From Salminus brasiliensis (Eukaryota > Chordata > Actinopteri > Characiformes > Bryconidae), in the NCBI RefSeq assembly GCF_030463535.1, contig NC_132881.1, positions 2,173,345-2,237,344 of the forward strand: a stretch of DNA of 64,000 nt, given 5' to 3'. Shown piece by piece: positions 1 through 11,220 of the stretch. Position 1 is the stretch's first letter. The number at the start of each line of letters is the position of its first letter. A model generated the notes under the pieces. That model ran no database searches. It was given only the letters and a program-made list of their open reading frames with translations, and was not told where the DNA came from. A program made the translations under genes and the position numbers.

Positions 1-3000
1 CTGTTTGCCCATGTGCAGGTCGTTGAGGGTGAAGGCACTCTGGCTGAGCTTGTGCTTCTGAGACTCCAGCTCTTGATTCAACAGCTCTTTTTGAGCGAGA
101 GAATCAGAAAGCTCTGCCTTCAGACGGGTAACTTCAGCTTCTGCCTGAGATTTCTGTGCAGCAAGTTGATCCTTCAGAGTGATGAGATGCTGAATAAAAT
201 AAAGTAGTAATAAGTAAAGAAAACTGACGACATAAAGTTTAGGCTCAAATTCAATACACTACATTTAACTGGATCTTACATACACATGAAAAGCAAATGC
301 CCAGTCCACAACTGGAAACAAACCTGTGTGGCGTCCTGGTTCTGCCGGTCGAGTTCCTCTAGCTCAGCTGTGAGCGTGTCCATGTCGAGATGTGCTTGCT
401 TTAGAGCCTGCTCTCTCTGATCCAGCTGGTTCTTTAGGTCTGAGATTTCCAGCTGCAGGTCCCCAGAGTCCTCAGGTGGAGCTGAAAGTTCTCTCTCCAT
501 TGCTAGTCTTAACTTCTCAACTAACGTCGACTGCTCAGGGTGACAGAGGCAGAAAAAAGAAGATGCAGTCAGGACATTAAAATACTACCAAAAAGAAAGA
601 AGAAGAATTCATACACACTGAGGTAAGCACTTTTATGTAGGGATGTCCCAATTCGATCCAGGGATATTTGAATGGATGGAGTATCTGCTCTTAATCCCAA
701 TCCAGTTTTGAGTTTTTGTTTTTACTCAGGTGTTCAGAGAAACATCTGGTGTCCTCAAGGCACCGTTAACAGAACACACCCTTAGAGCCAGCATTGCTTA
801 TTTGGTTTTTTTGCCATCCACAAAACTAAGTATGACCTCAATCCAAATTTAAGTCACAGGACACGCCTACTAACACGCATGAAGGGTTGCAACGGTATGA
901 AATTGTCGCGGTATGATAACCGCCTCAGAAAATATTTCAGTGTCACGGCATTTCACATATTTTAGCACTTAAACTGACCGATAAAGAAAGGGTTTCTGTT
1001 TATAATAAATGATTTATTGTAGTGGAACTATTTGTGATGACAGTTGTGATGTAAAAAAAAAAACTAAAAAAAAAAAAGCATCTGTTTTAGTGCTAAGTTA
1101 GTGGATAATAACCAGATACTACAGACGGAGGGGATCATTTCGGACATGATCTTCATTATAGAGATTTCTCTACTCTGTCATTTTCGCCGCTGTGTGCTTC
1201 AGTGTGACGTCACTGGCCGAGGAGCACAAGTACGGTATGATAACCGTGCATTTTAATACGGTGGTACACCGTGAAACCAGTTACCGCTGCAACCCTACAT
1301 GCATGCAGCAATATTTGTATTTTGACTACTCACTGACCTTGTAATTCAGTGGACCCAGTGATATTTGGGGAGGGGGCAGAGCGCAACCTATCAGCTTTGG
1401 AACACTTTTGTTTACTCAAGTGAATTTGGCAACCCCCCCCAACCCCCCATCCACTGTTAAAATGACACAGAACTGCTTATTTGGTTTTTGCCATCTACAA
1501 AACTAAGCAGGACCTCAAGACGTATTAACAAACCTTCTCCTTCTCCAATTCCTCGTTCTCCTGTCTCAGGGTACCGATGATTGTGTTAAGCTCTAGGATG
1601 TCAGCATGCTCAACCTCTGCATTAGATTCGCTCTGATTGGTGTCAAAGGAAAATAAAGAAAACAAACAATTGAGCAACACATTGTCTGAAGAAAAGCATG
1701 AAGCATGACCATCATAATGATAATGTTCATGTGGTGCTGGTCACAACGGTTATGAAAAAAGCACCAGAAGCAGACTTACTTCACTGAAGGACTTCAGCCT
1801 GGACATCTCCTGCTCAGCAGCTACAGAATAACAAATTAAACATATTGGAGGCAATTCATATTCCCCAATCGCATGAAACCATCACCTGTACACCTCAAGC
1901 ACATTCTGACAGCATCACAGTTACCTGCGAGGGCTTTCCTCAAGGTCTGGATCTCGACATCCTGATGGGCTTTGAACATGGCCTTGCCCTCCTGCTCCTG
2001 CACGCGAGTCTGAAGTTCACTGACGGAGCTCTGAAGGCGGCTGTAGTTCTGCAGGAGTTCTGCGTTCTCTGCCTTGGCCTCCTCCTTCTCACGTTCTAAC
2101 GCCGCTCTCAGACGCCCACCCTCCTCGAGACTGGCCATCAGCTCATCATGCTTGACCTTCTGCAGCCCCGCCTCCTCTCGCAGAGATCGAATAGTGGCCT
2201 GTAACTCCTCGAGTTTGGAGGGATCCTGTGGTGCTGCTGGCGTGGCAACCGTGGCACCACCTCCTGGTGAAAGGGAAACACAAAAGAGAAACTAAACCAT
2301 ATGGAGTTTATTTCCAAAGACGTCTACAAATGTGTAGGTTATCTTACCTCGATCCAGGACCCACCCATTCCTGCACACTTCATGCCCTTCATCAATAAAA
2401 CAGAGCTTAACTTAGGCTGTCATCAGAACTCCTCACCACTTTGAATTTGCTCCTCCAGCTCCTCTATCCTCTCCTCGTACTCTGCAAGTTCCTCTCTGTG
2501 CCGTTTTGTGATGTCGGCCAGTTTCTGACGGTGGGCATCCTGTAACACGGCCAGTTCATGCTGGTGTTCGTCGACCTCCTTGCCCATTGTCTCTCGCAGC
2601 TCCTGATAGGGACAAAAATCACACCTATAAGAAATGGTCTGCCCAAAATACTGAAGAATGGAAGCATTTAACAACAACAATAATAATTATTATTATAATT
2701 ATAAAATAAAAACAAAAAATTATAACAGACACTTTTATTATTATTTTATTATTATTATTATTATTATAATTATTATTATTAATAGTAGTAGTAGTAGTAG
2801 TATATAGACACTTGGCTTGACATGTCAAGCCAGTTCCATCACTGATTTTAATGTTTTAATCTTGCTTATTTCCTATTAGGTTTTAGGCCAGGTGGTGGAA
2901 CCTGTGGTGTCTGAAAGTGAAGGCTAGACTAGAGAAGCATAATAATATTGGTATCAGTCGGTAACTGTGAAGGAGTCTAAGAAAAAACTAAAACAGCTGT

Positions 3001-6000
3001 ACAAACATTCAAATCTGCAACACGTTTGACTAAAACACAACGTTATTTTAAAGCATACAAAACACCACAGTATACAATACTGCACGGTATACCTACTACC
3101 GGGTACCCTACCGAGACACTTTTCAGCTGCAAAATTGAGGGCTGAATGAGAGTCAAATTGCTTAAAATGATAAATTACAGTGGAGGGAAAAAAGTGTATG
3201 GTTATCGTCTTAAAGACAAGTCAGGACTCAAAAAAAAGAAAAGAAAAGGAGAAAGAGACAGAACTCACTTTGATGGTTCTCTGCAGTTTCAGGATTTCTC
3301 CCTGGTCACCATTTTCAGCTCCTGGCACTTTGGATGCCTGAGAGACATGAACAAAAAACATCCTATCAAAATACAACTGGGCAGAACAGGACAAAAGGGC
3401 AGTTTTTGCTTAAAAACAAAAGTTTTTTTTAAAAACAGTCTTGTGAATTATCAGAAATTGTGCGAAGATCAGTGGTAAACTGCCCGGCTTTAAAGACACT
3501 AAACTGAAGTGAAAATTAAGCAAATTTCAGATTTGTAAAAATAACGAAGAGAGAGAAAATCAGTGGTTAACCTGTTAAAACAAACAGGACCCCTGACAGG
3601 TCATTTTAGACCGAACCAAACCAGAACCAGTAATAATACATAGACAGGCAGCCCATAATAACCTTCAAAACTGAAAGTCTGCTTTAGGAGAATCTGTAGA
3701 CAAAGCCAGGTTGGGTGTTACCTGAGCGACTCTCCTCCAGTGGGCTATATCCACCTCCAGGCGATGCACCTCACTGGACAGTCGGTTGATTTCCTGCTGT
3801 GACCACAGGACATCACTCAGGTCCACCTCATCTCCATGGAAACCGTGATGGGCTGCTGAGGTGCTGGACAGGTAGGAGGTGGAACTCGTAGTGGTGGCAC
3901 CAGTGGTAACAGGAAGAACAGCAGGACCGGAAGTGGAAGGAGTGACATCGGAACTTCTGAGCTTCTGAACCTCTTCCTGCAAGGTGTTCTGACGGGCTTT
4001 CAGGTGGCTGATCTCTACCTGGAAACACATGTAAACACAAAGCTGATCAAAATAATATCCCCAACATATCAGCATAATATATCATATCAGAGGGGCGAGT
4101 GATGGAGGGGGGGGGACAAGGGAGGGAACAAGGGAAATAGGAGGAGGATGAGACAGGGACACAGGCAGTGAGAAACCCACCTCCTTCTGCTGCAGGAGAG
4201 TCCGGTACTCCAGTGACTGCTGTTTAACCTGGATTTCTGCTGCCTCTAACTTCTCCTCCAGCTCAGCATTGATCCGCCTCAGACGCTCATGCTGGAGTAG
4301 TGAGAGAGCGAGAGAGAGAGATGAAGAGCTTTACGCTTCATTTACACAGAGGGTCAAAGACTCTGTACGTACAGGACAAAAGAACACACACCTCAGACTT
4401 CTGTGTTGCAAACGAAGCCTCCAGTTCCACCAGCTTCGAGTTGGACACCTGCAGCTCAGTAGCAGCATCTGTGACAAAGCAAAGCATATACTGTTCAGAC
4501 ACTCTATAGGAACCTACACATGCAGGTCTATTTATACCCACCCCAACCATTTCAGCGGTTATGCACATAATGAGCTGTAAGCAATACCACCACCCACCTG
4601 ACCTCACCCCAAACTCTACAACTAGGGTGGGCGATAAGGTAAAAATATGAGGCTATAGTGCTGGGCAGTATAACTGTTCATTCGGTACACCGTTTAAAAT
4701 TCGTTCTATGGTCCACGTTTTGTTTTTGGTTTTTTACATACCACGATACCACTCAATGCTGGGGGGCTATATACCCCTCTAGCCCATGCCTGGCATTAGG
4801 CAGCATGGTGCCAATGGGCCCATGTTTACTATCTGCTTCAGAGAGTCCTATTCTATTGGCAGGACTTTTCTACAGGGACTAGACAAGCTGTGTGTGCGTA
4901 TGCATCTGTGCCAGCAAAGGGTGCAGCTTAAAGTTGCTGAATGTGTTCACTAGAAGGGGTGTCCACAAACATTTGGACAGACACATCCCTGTGAGAATCA
5001 GCTGCTGAAACTCAGTCACGCATCTCCAACAATGTCACTGAGGCAAAGCACCCGAACAGGACCGACAACCAGGCCACTCAGCAGCGTGCGCTCAGCAGCG
5101 TGCGCTCAGCAGCGTGCGCTCAGCAGCGCCGGCCTCCAGGTAGCACTTTATTTTCATGGACGATCGCACACTGCTCGACTACAGCAGATAAAGAGTACCA
5201 CCCGAAAACAGCCCCGGCACATTCCTGACAGAGATAACCTCGGTATCTGCTGATGCTACAGATCTCAGCGGAAACGAGAGTCTTCAGTCTGGTTACAGCA
5301 CAAATACCACGTCCGCTAGCCGTGTAACAGATCAAGTACGGACCCCCCCATATTTTGGGAGCCACACCCAAACTAATATAAAAGTCACTAATACAAACAA
5401 AGAAGCAATTAGGTTAACTGGTAGATGTTTAGTGTGTAAAAGTAGCTATGCCGAGTGTGTAAAAGTAGATGTCGAGTGTGTAAAAGTAGCTATGTAGAGG
5501 GTATAAAAGTAGCTATGTAGAGGGTATAAAAGTAGATGTAGCGTGTATAAAAGTAGATGTAGAGCGTATAAAAGTAGATGTAGAGTATAAAAGTAGCTGT
5601 AGAGTATAAAAGTAGCTGTAGAGCGTATAAAAGTAGCTGTCAAGGGTATAAAAGTAGATGTAGAGCGTATAAAAGTAGATGTCAAGGGTATAAAAGTAGA
5701 TGTAGAGCGTATAAAAGTAGCTGTCAATGGTATAAAAGTAGATGTAGAGCGTATAAAAGTAGATGTCAAGGGTATAAAAGTAGATGTAGAGCGTATAAAA
5801 GTAGCTGTCAATGGTATAAAAGTAGATGTAGAGCGTATAAAAGTAGCTGTCAATGGTATAAAAGTAGATGTAGAGCGTATAAAAGTAGATGTCAAGGGTA
5901 TAAAAGTAGATGTAGAGCGTATAAAAGTAGATGTAGAGTGTGTAAAAGTAGCTATGTAGAGTGTATAAAAGTAGATGTAGAGTATAAAAGTAGATGTAGA

Positions 6001-9000
6001 GCGTATAAAAGTAGATGTCAAGGGTATAAAAGTAGATGTCAAGGGTATAAAAGTAGATGTAGAGCGTATAAAAATAGATGTAGAGTGTGTATAAGTAGCT
6101 ATGTAGAGTGTATAAAAGTAGATGTAGAGTGTGTAAAAGTAGCTATGTAGAGTGTATAAAAGTAGATGTAGAGCGTATAAAAGTAGATGTAGAGCGTATA
6201 AAAATAGATGTAGAGTGTGTATAAGTAGCTATGTAGAGTGTATAAAAGTAGATGTAGAGTGTGTAAAAGTAGCTATGTAGAGTGTATAAAAGTAGATGTA
6301 GAGTATAAAAGTAGATGTAGAGCGTATAAATGTAGATGTCGAGTGTGTAAAAGTAGCTATGTAGAGGGTATAAAAGTAGATGTAGTGTGTATAAAAGTAG
6401 CTGTAGAGCGTATAAAAGTAGCTGTAGAGCGTATAAAAGTAGCTGTAGAGCGTATAAAAGTAGCTGTAGAGCGTATAAAAGTAGCTGTAGAGCGTATAAA
6501 AGTAGATGTCAAGGGTATAAAAGTAGATGTCAAGGGTATAAAAGTAGCTGTAGAGCGTATAAAAGTAGATGTCAAGGGTATAAAAGTAGCTGTAGAGCGT
6601 ATAAAAGTAGCTGTAGAGCGTATAAAAGTAGCTGTAGAGCGTATAAAAGTAGCTGTAGAGCGTATAAAAGTAGCTGTAGAGCGTATAAAAGTAGATGTCA
6701 AGGGTATAAAAGTAGATGTCAAGGGTATAAATGTAGATGTCGAGTGTGTAAAAGTAGCTATGTAGAGGGTATAAAAGTAGCTGTAGAGCGTATAAAAGTA
6801 GCTGTAGAGCGTATAAAAGTAGCTGTAGAGCGTATAAAAGTAGCTGTAGAGCGTATAAAAGTAGCTGTAGAGCGTATAAAAGTAGATGTCAAGGGTATAA
6901 AAGTAGATGTAGAGCGTATAAAAGTAGCTGTCAATGGTATAAAAGTAGATGTAGAGCGTATAAAAGTAGCTGTCAATGGTATAAAAGTAGATGTAGAGCG
7001 TATAAAAGTAGATGTCAAGGGTATAAAAGTAGATGTAGAGCGTATAAAAGTAGATGTAGAGTGTGTAAAAGTAGCTATGTAGAGTGTATAAAAGTAGATG
7101 TAGAGTATAAAAGTAGATGTAGAGCGTATAAAAGTAGATGTCAAGGGTATAAAAGTAGATGTCAAGGGTATAAAAGTAGATGTAGAGCGTATAAAAATAG
7201 ATGTAGAGTGTGTATAAGTAGCTATGTAGAGTGTATAAAAGTAGATGTAGAGTGTGTAAAAGTAGCTATGTAGAGTGTATAAAAGTAGATGTAGAGCGTA
7301 TAAAAGTAGATGTAGAGCGTATAAAAATAGATGTAGAGTGTGTATAAGTAGCTATGTAGAGTGTATAAAAGTAGATGTAGAGTGTGTAAAAGTAGCTATG
7401 TAGAGTGTATAAAAGTAGATGTAGAGTATAAAAGTAGATGTAGAGCGTATAAATGTAGATGTCGAGTGTGTAAAAGTAGCTATGTAGAGGGTATAAAAGT
7501 AGATGTAGTGTGTATAAAAGTAGCTGTAGAGCGTATAAAAGTAGCTGTAGAGCGTATAAAAGTAGCTGTAGAGCGTATAAAAGTAGATGTCAAGGGTATA
7601 AAAGTAGATGTCAAGGGTATAAAAGTAGCTGTAGAGCGTATAAAAGTAGATGTCAAGGGTATAAAAGTAGCTGTAGAGCGTATAAAAGTAGCTGTAGAGC
7701 GTATAAAAGTAGCTGTAGAGCGTATAAAAGTAGCTGTAGAGCGTATAAAAGTAGATGTCAAGGGTATAAAAGTAGATGTCAAGGGTATAAATGTAGATGT
7801 CGAGTGTGTAAAAGTAGCTATGTAGAGGGTATAAAAGTAGCTGTAGAGCGTATAAAAGTAGCTGTAGAGCGTATAAAAGTAGCTGTAGAGCGTATAAAAG
7901 TAGATGTAGAGCGTATAAAAGTAGATGTAGAGCGTATAAAAGTAGCTGTCAAGGGTATAAAAGTAGATGTAGAGCGTATAAAAGTAGATGTCAAGGGTAT
8001 AAAAGTAGATGTAGAGCGTATAAAAGTAGCTGTCAATGGTATAAAAGTAGATGTAGAGCGTATAAAAGTAGATGTCAAGGGTATAAAAGTAGATGTCAAG
8101 GGTATAAAAGTAGATGTAGAGCGTATAAAAATAGATGTAGAGTGTGTATAAGTAGCTATGTAGAGTGTATAAAAGTAGATGTAGAGTGTGTAAAAGTAGC
8201 TATGTAGAGTGTATAAAAGTAGATGTAGAGTATAAAAGTAGATGTAGAGCGTATAAATGTAGATGTCGAGTGTGTAAAAGTAGCTATGTAGAGGGTATAA
8301 AAGTAGATGTAGTGTGTATAAAAGTAGCTGTAGAGCGTATAAAAGTAGCTGTAGAGCGTATAAAAGTAGCTGTAGAGCGTATAAAAGTAGATGTCAAGGG
8401 TATAAAAGTAGATGTCAAGGGTATAAAAGTAGCTGTAGAGCGTATAAAAGTAGATGTCAAGGGTATAAAAGTAGCTGTAGAGCGTATAAAAGTAGCTGTA
8501 GAGCGTATAAAAGTAGCTGTAGAGCGTATAAAAGTAGCTGTAGAGCGTATAAAAGTAGCTGTAGAGCGTATAAAAGTAGATGTCAAGGGTATAAAAGTAG
8601 ATGTCAAGGGTATAAATGTAGATGTCGAGTGTGTAAAAGTAGCTATGTAGAGGGTATAAAAGTAGCTGTAGAGCGTATAAAAGTAGCTGTAGAGCGTATA
8701 AAAGTAGCTGTAGAGCGTATAAAAGTAGCTGTAGAGCGTATAAAAGTAGCTGTAGAGTGTATAAAAGTAGCTGTAGAGCGTATAAAAGTAGATGTCAAGG
8801 GTATAAAAGTAGATGTCAAGGGTATAAAAGTAGCTGTAGAGCGTATAAAAGTAGATGTCAAGGGTATAAAAGTAGATGTAGAGCGTATAAAAGTAGCTGT
8901 AGAGCGTATAAAAGTAGCTGTAGAGCGTATAAAAGTAGCTGTAGAGCGTATAAAAGTAGATGTCAAGGGTATAAAAGTAGATGTCAAGGGTATAAAAGTA

Positions 9001-10685
9001 GCTGTAGAGTGTATAAAAGTAGCTGTAGAGTGTATAAAAGTAGCTGTAGAGTGTATAAAAGTAGCTGTAGAGCGTATAAAAGTAGCTGTAGAGCGTATAA
9101 AAGTAGATGTCAAGGGTATAAAAGTAGATGTCAAGGGTATAAAAGTAGCTGTAGAGCGTATAAAAGTAGATGTCAAGGGTATAAAAGTAGCTATGTAGAG
9201 GGTATAAAAGTAGCTGTAGAGCGTATAAAAGTAGCTGTAGAGCGTATAAAAGTAGCTGTAGAGCGTATAAAAGTAGCTGTAGAGCGTATAAAAGTAGCTG
9301 TAGAGCGTATAAAAGTAGCTGTAGAGTGTATAAAAGTAGCTGTAGAGCGTATAAAAGTAGCACAGAGGATCTAAAAGTAAATGTAGAGCGTATACAGTTA
9401 GATTTAGGGCATATAGCTTTAAACTATTGATTGAACGGTTGGAAAGAAGGGTCTCTATCACTGAAGCGTGTGGAGGCCCTGAAACAGAGACATGAGTCAT
9501 AGTCTGTCCGCTGTTCTGCTCCGCTGGAAGCTGCTGGTCAAAGTTCTCCATCCATGCCGGGTGCAGGATGTCCACCAGCACCAACAGCGCTACACATACG
9601 GTGGGTTAGGCAGAGCTGATCTGAATTCCCGGACTGCACAGAACACGGCCTGCTACACGAGCGCACACAGGGATGAGGGCGACTTTTAGCCCCTCTGCCC
9701 CCCTCGTTTTGGGGTCATGACTTAATCTCTTGGGACAGATTTCTCCAGGCTTTGAACGCTCTGCGATTCTAAAAGAGTAACTTGAAAGTGTCTGAGAACA
9801 CACCAAATTTATCTCAAGATAATTCATTAGAGCAAAAACAAACCCATTTAAACAACACAACTGTAATAATATACTTTTTACAACAATAATAAAAAACTAT
9901 TATATTAAACTAAATGTTAGTTATTGTTGCAGATGTTTGTCTGTCCGTCTGTGGGACCGTCTGTGGGTCTGCCTATAGGTCCGTCTGTGGGTCTGCCTGT
10001 ACGTCCGCCTGTGGGACTGTCTGTGGGACCATCTGTGGGTCTGCCTATAGGTCCGTCTGTGGGTCTGCCTGTACGTCCGCCTGTGGGACTGTCTGTGGGA
10101 CCGTCTGTGGGTCTGCCTATAGGTCTGTCTGTGGGTCTGCCTATAGGTCCGTCTGTGGGACCGTCTGTGGGTCTGCCTATAGGTCCGTCTGTGGGTCTGC
10201 CTATAGGTCCGTCTGTGGGTCTGCCTATAGGTCCGTCTGTGGGTCTGCCTATAGGTCCGTCTGTGGGACTGTCTGTACGTCCGCCTGTGGGACTGTCTGT
10301 GGGACCATCTGTGGGTCTGCCTGTGGGACCATCTGTGGGTCTGCCTATAGGTCCGTCTGTGGGACTGTCTGTACGTCCGCCTGTGGGACTGTCTGTGGGT
10401 CTGTCTGTGGGTCTGCCTATAGGTCCGTCTGTGGGTCTGCCTATAGGTCCGTCTGTGGGTCTGTCTGTGGGTCTGTCTGTGGGTCTGTCTGTGGGTCTGT
10501 CTGTGGGACTGTCTGTGGGACTGTCTGTGGGACTGTCTGTGGGACTCACCCCCGACCTCCTCGGTTCCCTCCAGCAGGATGTCTTTGGTGAAGGTGGAGA
10601 TCTGACCGGTGAAGGAGGACAAGCTCCCCCCGACCTGACCGAGGGACTGTCCGAGTCCGGAGCCCAAACCCCCCAACCAGGACAT
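1..10685 (-). CDS. trip11: trip11 (GMAP-210 golgin), 5' part, truncated by window edge
   Basis: Thyroid receptor-interacting protein 11 / GMAP-210, a long coiled-coil tether of the cis-Golgi that captures small vesicles and supports cilium traffic (family knowledge). Exons read on the minus strand: 10550-10685 (ATG at 10685), 4392-4468, 4181-4291, 3722-4018, 3269-3337, 2437-2602, 1925-2263, 1780-1820, 1534-1632, 324-530 and 1-189 (continues outside). They join in phase to 577 codons. Residues 1-45 begin [20 protein letters not shown], the curvature-sensing ALPS motif found at the GMAP-210 N-terminus. Residue ~100 onward has the conserved [10 protein letters not shown], then [12 protein letters not shown] and [17 protein letters not shown], all coiled coil. 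Exon 11 ([10 protein letters not shown]... NDLHMGKQ) is the start of the very large central exon known in mammals. Intron 1 is 6.1 kb and mostly tandem repeat. The gene lies downstream of golga5 in the same orientation. Confidence 0.96.
883..1296. mobile_element. MITE-like DNA transposon copy in a trip11 intron
   Basis: The segment begins AGGGTTGCAACGGTA and ends with the imperfect inverse TTACCGCTGCAACCCT, giving roughly 15-bp terminal inverted repeats. The interior (about 380 bp) has no reading frame and carries further CGGTATGATAACCG-type inverted motifs. It sits in the trip11 intron between exons 9 and 10. A clear target-site duplication was not found, so the superfamily (hAT or piggyBac type) is open. 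Confidence 0.55.
2676..2810. repeat. AT-rich microsatellite cluster (AAT/ATT, AGT)n
   Basis: Imperfect (AAT)n/(ATT)n runs grade into a clean (AGT)n run at about 2,783-2,801, inside the trip11 intron upstream of exon 6. Simple-sequence DNA with no coding content. Confidence 0.85.
4640..4990. repeat. dispersed repeat, fish non-autonomous DNA-element type
   Basis: The stretch ends in GGGTGTCCACAAACATTTGG, a tail that recurs at about 14,570-14,600 and 58,440-58,475 and, inverted, near 61,395-61,440. The interior text (TCAGAGAGTCCTATTCTATTGGCAG... GACTAGACAAGCTGTGTGTG) is also shared, inverted, with the 61.5-kb copy. A dispersed family is therefore seen directly. Its class is inferred, not proven. 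It lies in trip11 intron 1. Confidence 0.6.
5430..9370. repeat. 21-bp tandem array with TATAAAAG in nearly every unit
   Basis: About 3.9 kb of head-to-tail units whose basic form is GTATAAAAGTAG followed by CTGTAGAGC (21 bp). Common variants have ATGTAGAGC, ATGTCAAGG or CTGTCAATG in the second half, and a less frequent longer unit reads GTGTAAAAGTAG plus CTATGTAGAGT. Dividing the length by 21 gives about 188 units (estimate). Because 21 is a multiple of three and the common units lack stops in several frames, long spurious open frames of 100-360 codons appear on both strands. They encode only heptad repeats and are not genes. The array lies in trip11 intron 1, antisense TATA orientation relative to the gene. 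Larger blocks are duplicated within it, with shifts of 1,123 and 804 bp. Confidence 0.97.
9936..10545. repeat. 12-bp minisatellite abutting trip11 exon 1
   Basis: About 50 units of 12 bp, mainly GTCTGTGGGTCT, GTCTGTGGGACT/C, GCCTATAGGTCC and GCCTGTACGTCC. It ends within four bases of the trip11 exon 1 splice donor (GT at 10549-10548). The pattern GTCTGTGGG... continues right into the donor, so the donor itself is part of or derived from the array. The exon 1 reading frame stays open through the whole array on the minus strand, encoding tetrapeptides such as [12 protein letters not shown] and THRR, down to about 9,921. Confidence 0.95.
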
Positions 10686-10745
10686 GACACACACTCACAG
10701 TGTCGCGCGCTCTCTCAAACACTCTCTCTCTCTCACACACACACA

Positions 10746-10800
<55 letters not shown>

Positions 10801-11220
10801 AAATACCGGCTCACCGGTCGTTAAAGTCCTGCCCCTCCACACACACACACACACACATGCGAGCCGCAGGTCTCCTCAGCAGCTGCTGCGGATGAACGAA
10901 GGAGCCGCTTCCGAGCCGAGACCCGGACCCGCACATACAGCCTTTCAGCGGCCGGTGCAGGTCTCAAACGCGTCGGTCAGAGGTTACAGCACCCTCCTAA
11001 CGCCCGCAGGAACAAAGACAGTGTCCAACAAAGCGTCCAAACGGGTCAGAACCGCCTTTGTTTTGGTCCTCCTGCTCCACTCCTGCCAGCTCGACCGCGG
11101 CCATCACCGGACTGCTGCGTCACAGGGGGACGTGGACGTGAGCAAAGGATTATGGGAGTCCGGCGGATCAGAGACCCAAGCTAGTTTGCAGAGACCGAGA
11201 TCTGCCACTCGCTGCTGAGA
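10686..11220 (-). promoter_or_regulatory. trip11: trip11 5' UTR and CpG-rich promoter region
   Basis: Directly upstream of the trip11 ATG lies a (CA)n/(TG)n tract (about 10,736-10,799) and then a GC- and CpG-rich stretch (10,860-11,220) typical of a housekeeping promoter. The transcription start was not located. If it lies upstream of the dinucleotide tract, the 5' UTR carries a long (TG)n run about 50 nt before the start codon. No TATA box is evident here. Confidence 0.55.
10736..10799. repeat. (CA)n microsatellite upstream of trip11 ATG
   Basis: A nearly pure CA dinucleotide run of about 64 bp, about 50 bp upstream of the trip11 start codon. A shorter run follows near 10,840-10,857. Confidence 0.9.

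Noticed and set aside
3146-3478. 110-codon plus-strand frame over trip11 exon 5
   Set aside because: Antisense shadow of the exon. The minus-strand reading matches GMAP-210 and has splice sites.
5430-9370. CRISPR-like regular array
   Set aside because: There are no unique spacers. Units are contiguous and vary by point changes, and the host is a vertebrate.
5446-9584. Open frames of 60-360 codons on both strands across the 21-bp array
   Set aside because: They arise because the unit is 21 bp (7 codons) without stops in several frames. They encode only heptad repeats, shift frame at variant units, and have no homology.
9914-10895. Plus-strand frames of 225-323 codons over the 12-bp minisatellite and (CA)n
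   Set aside because: Low-complexity translations on the strand opposite trip11, explained by a repeat period divisible by three.
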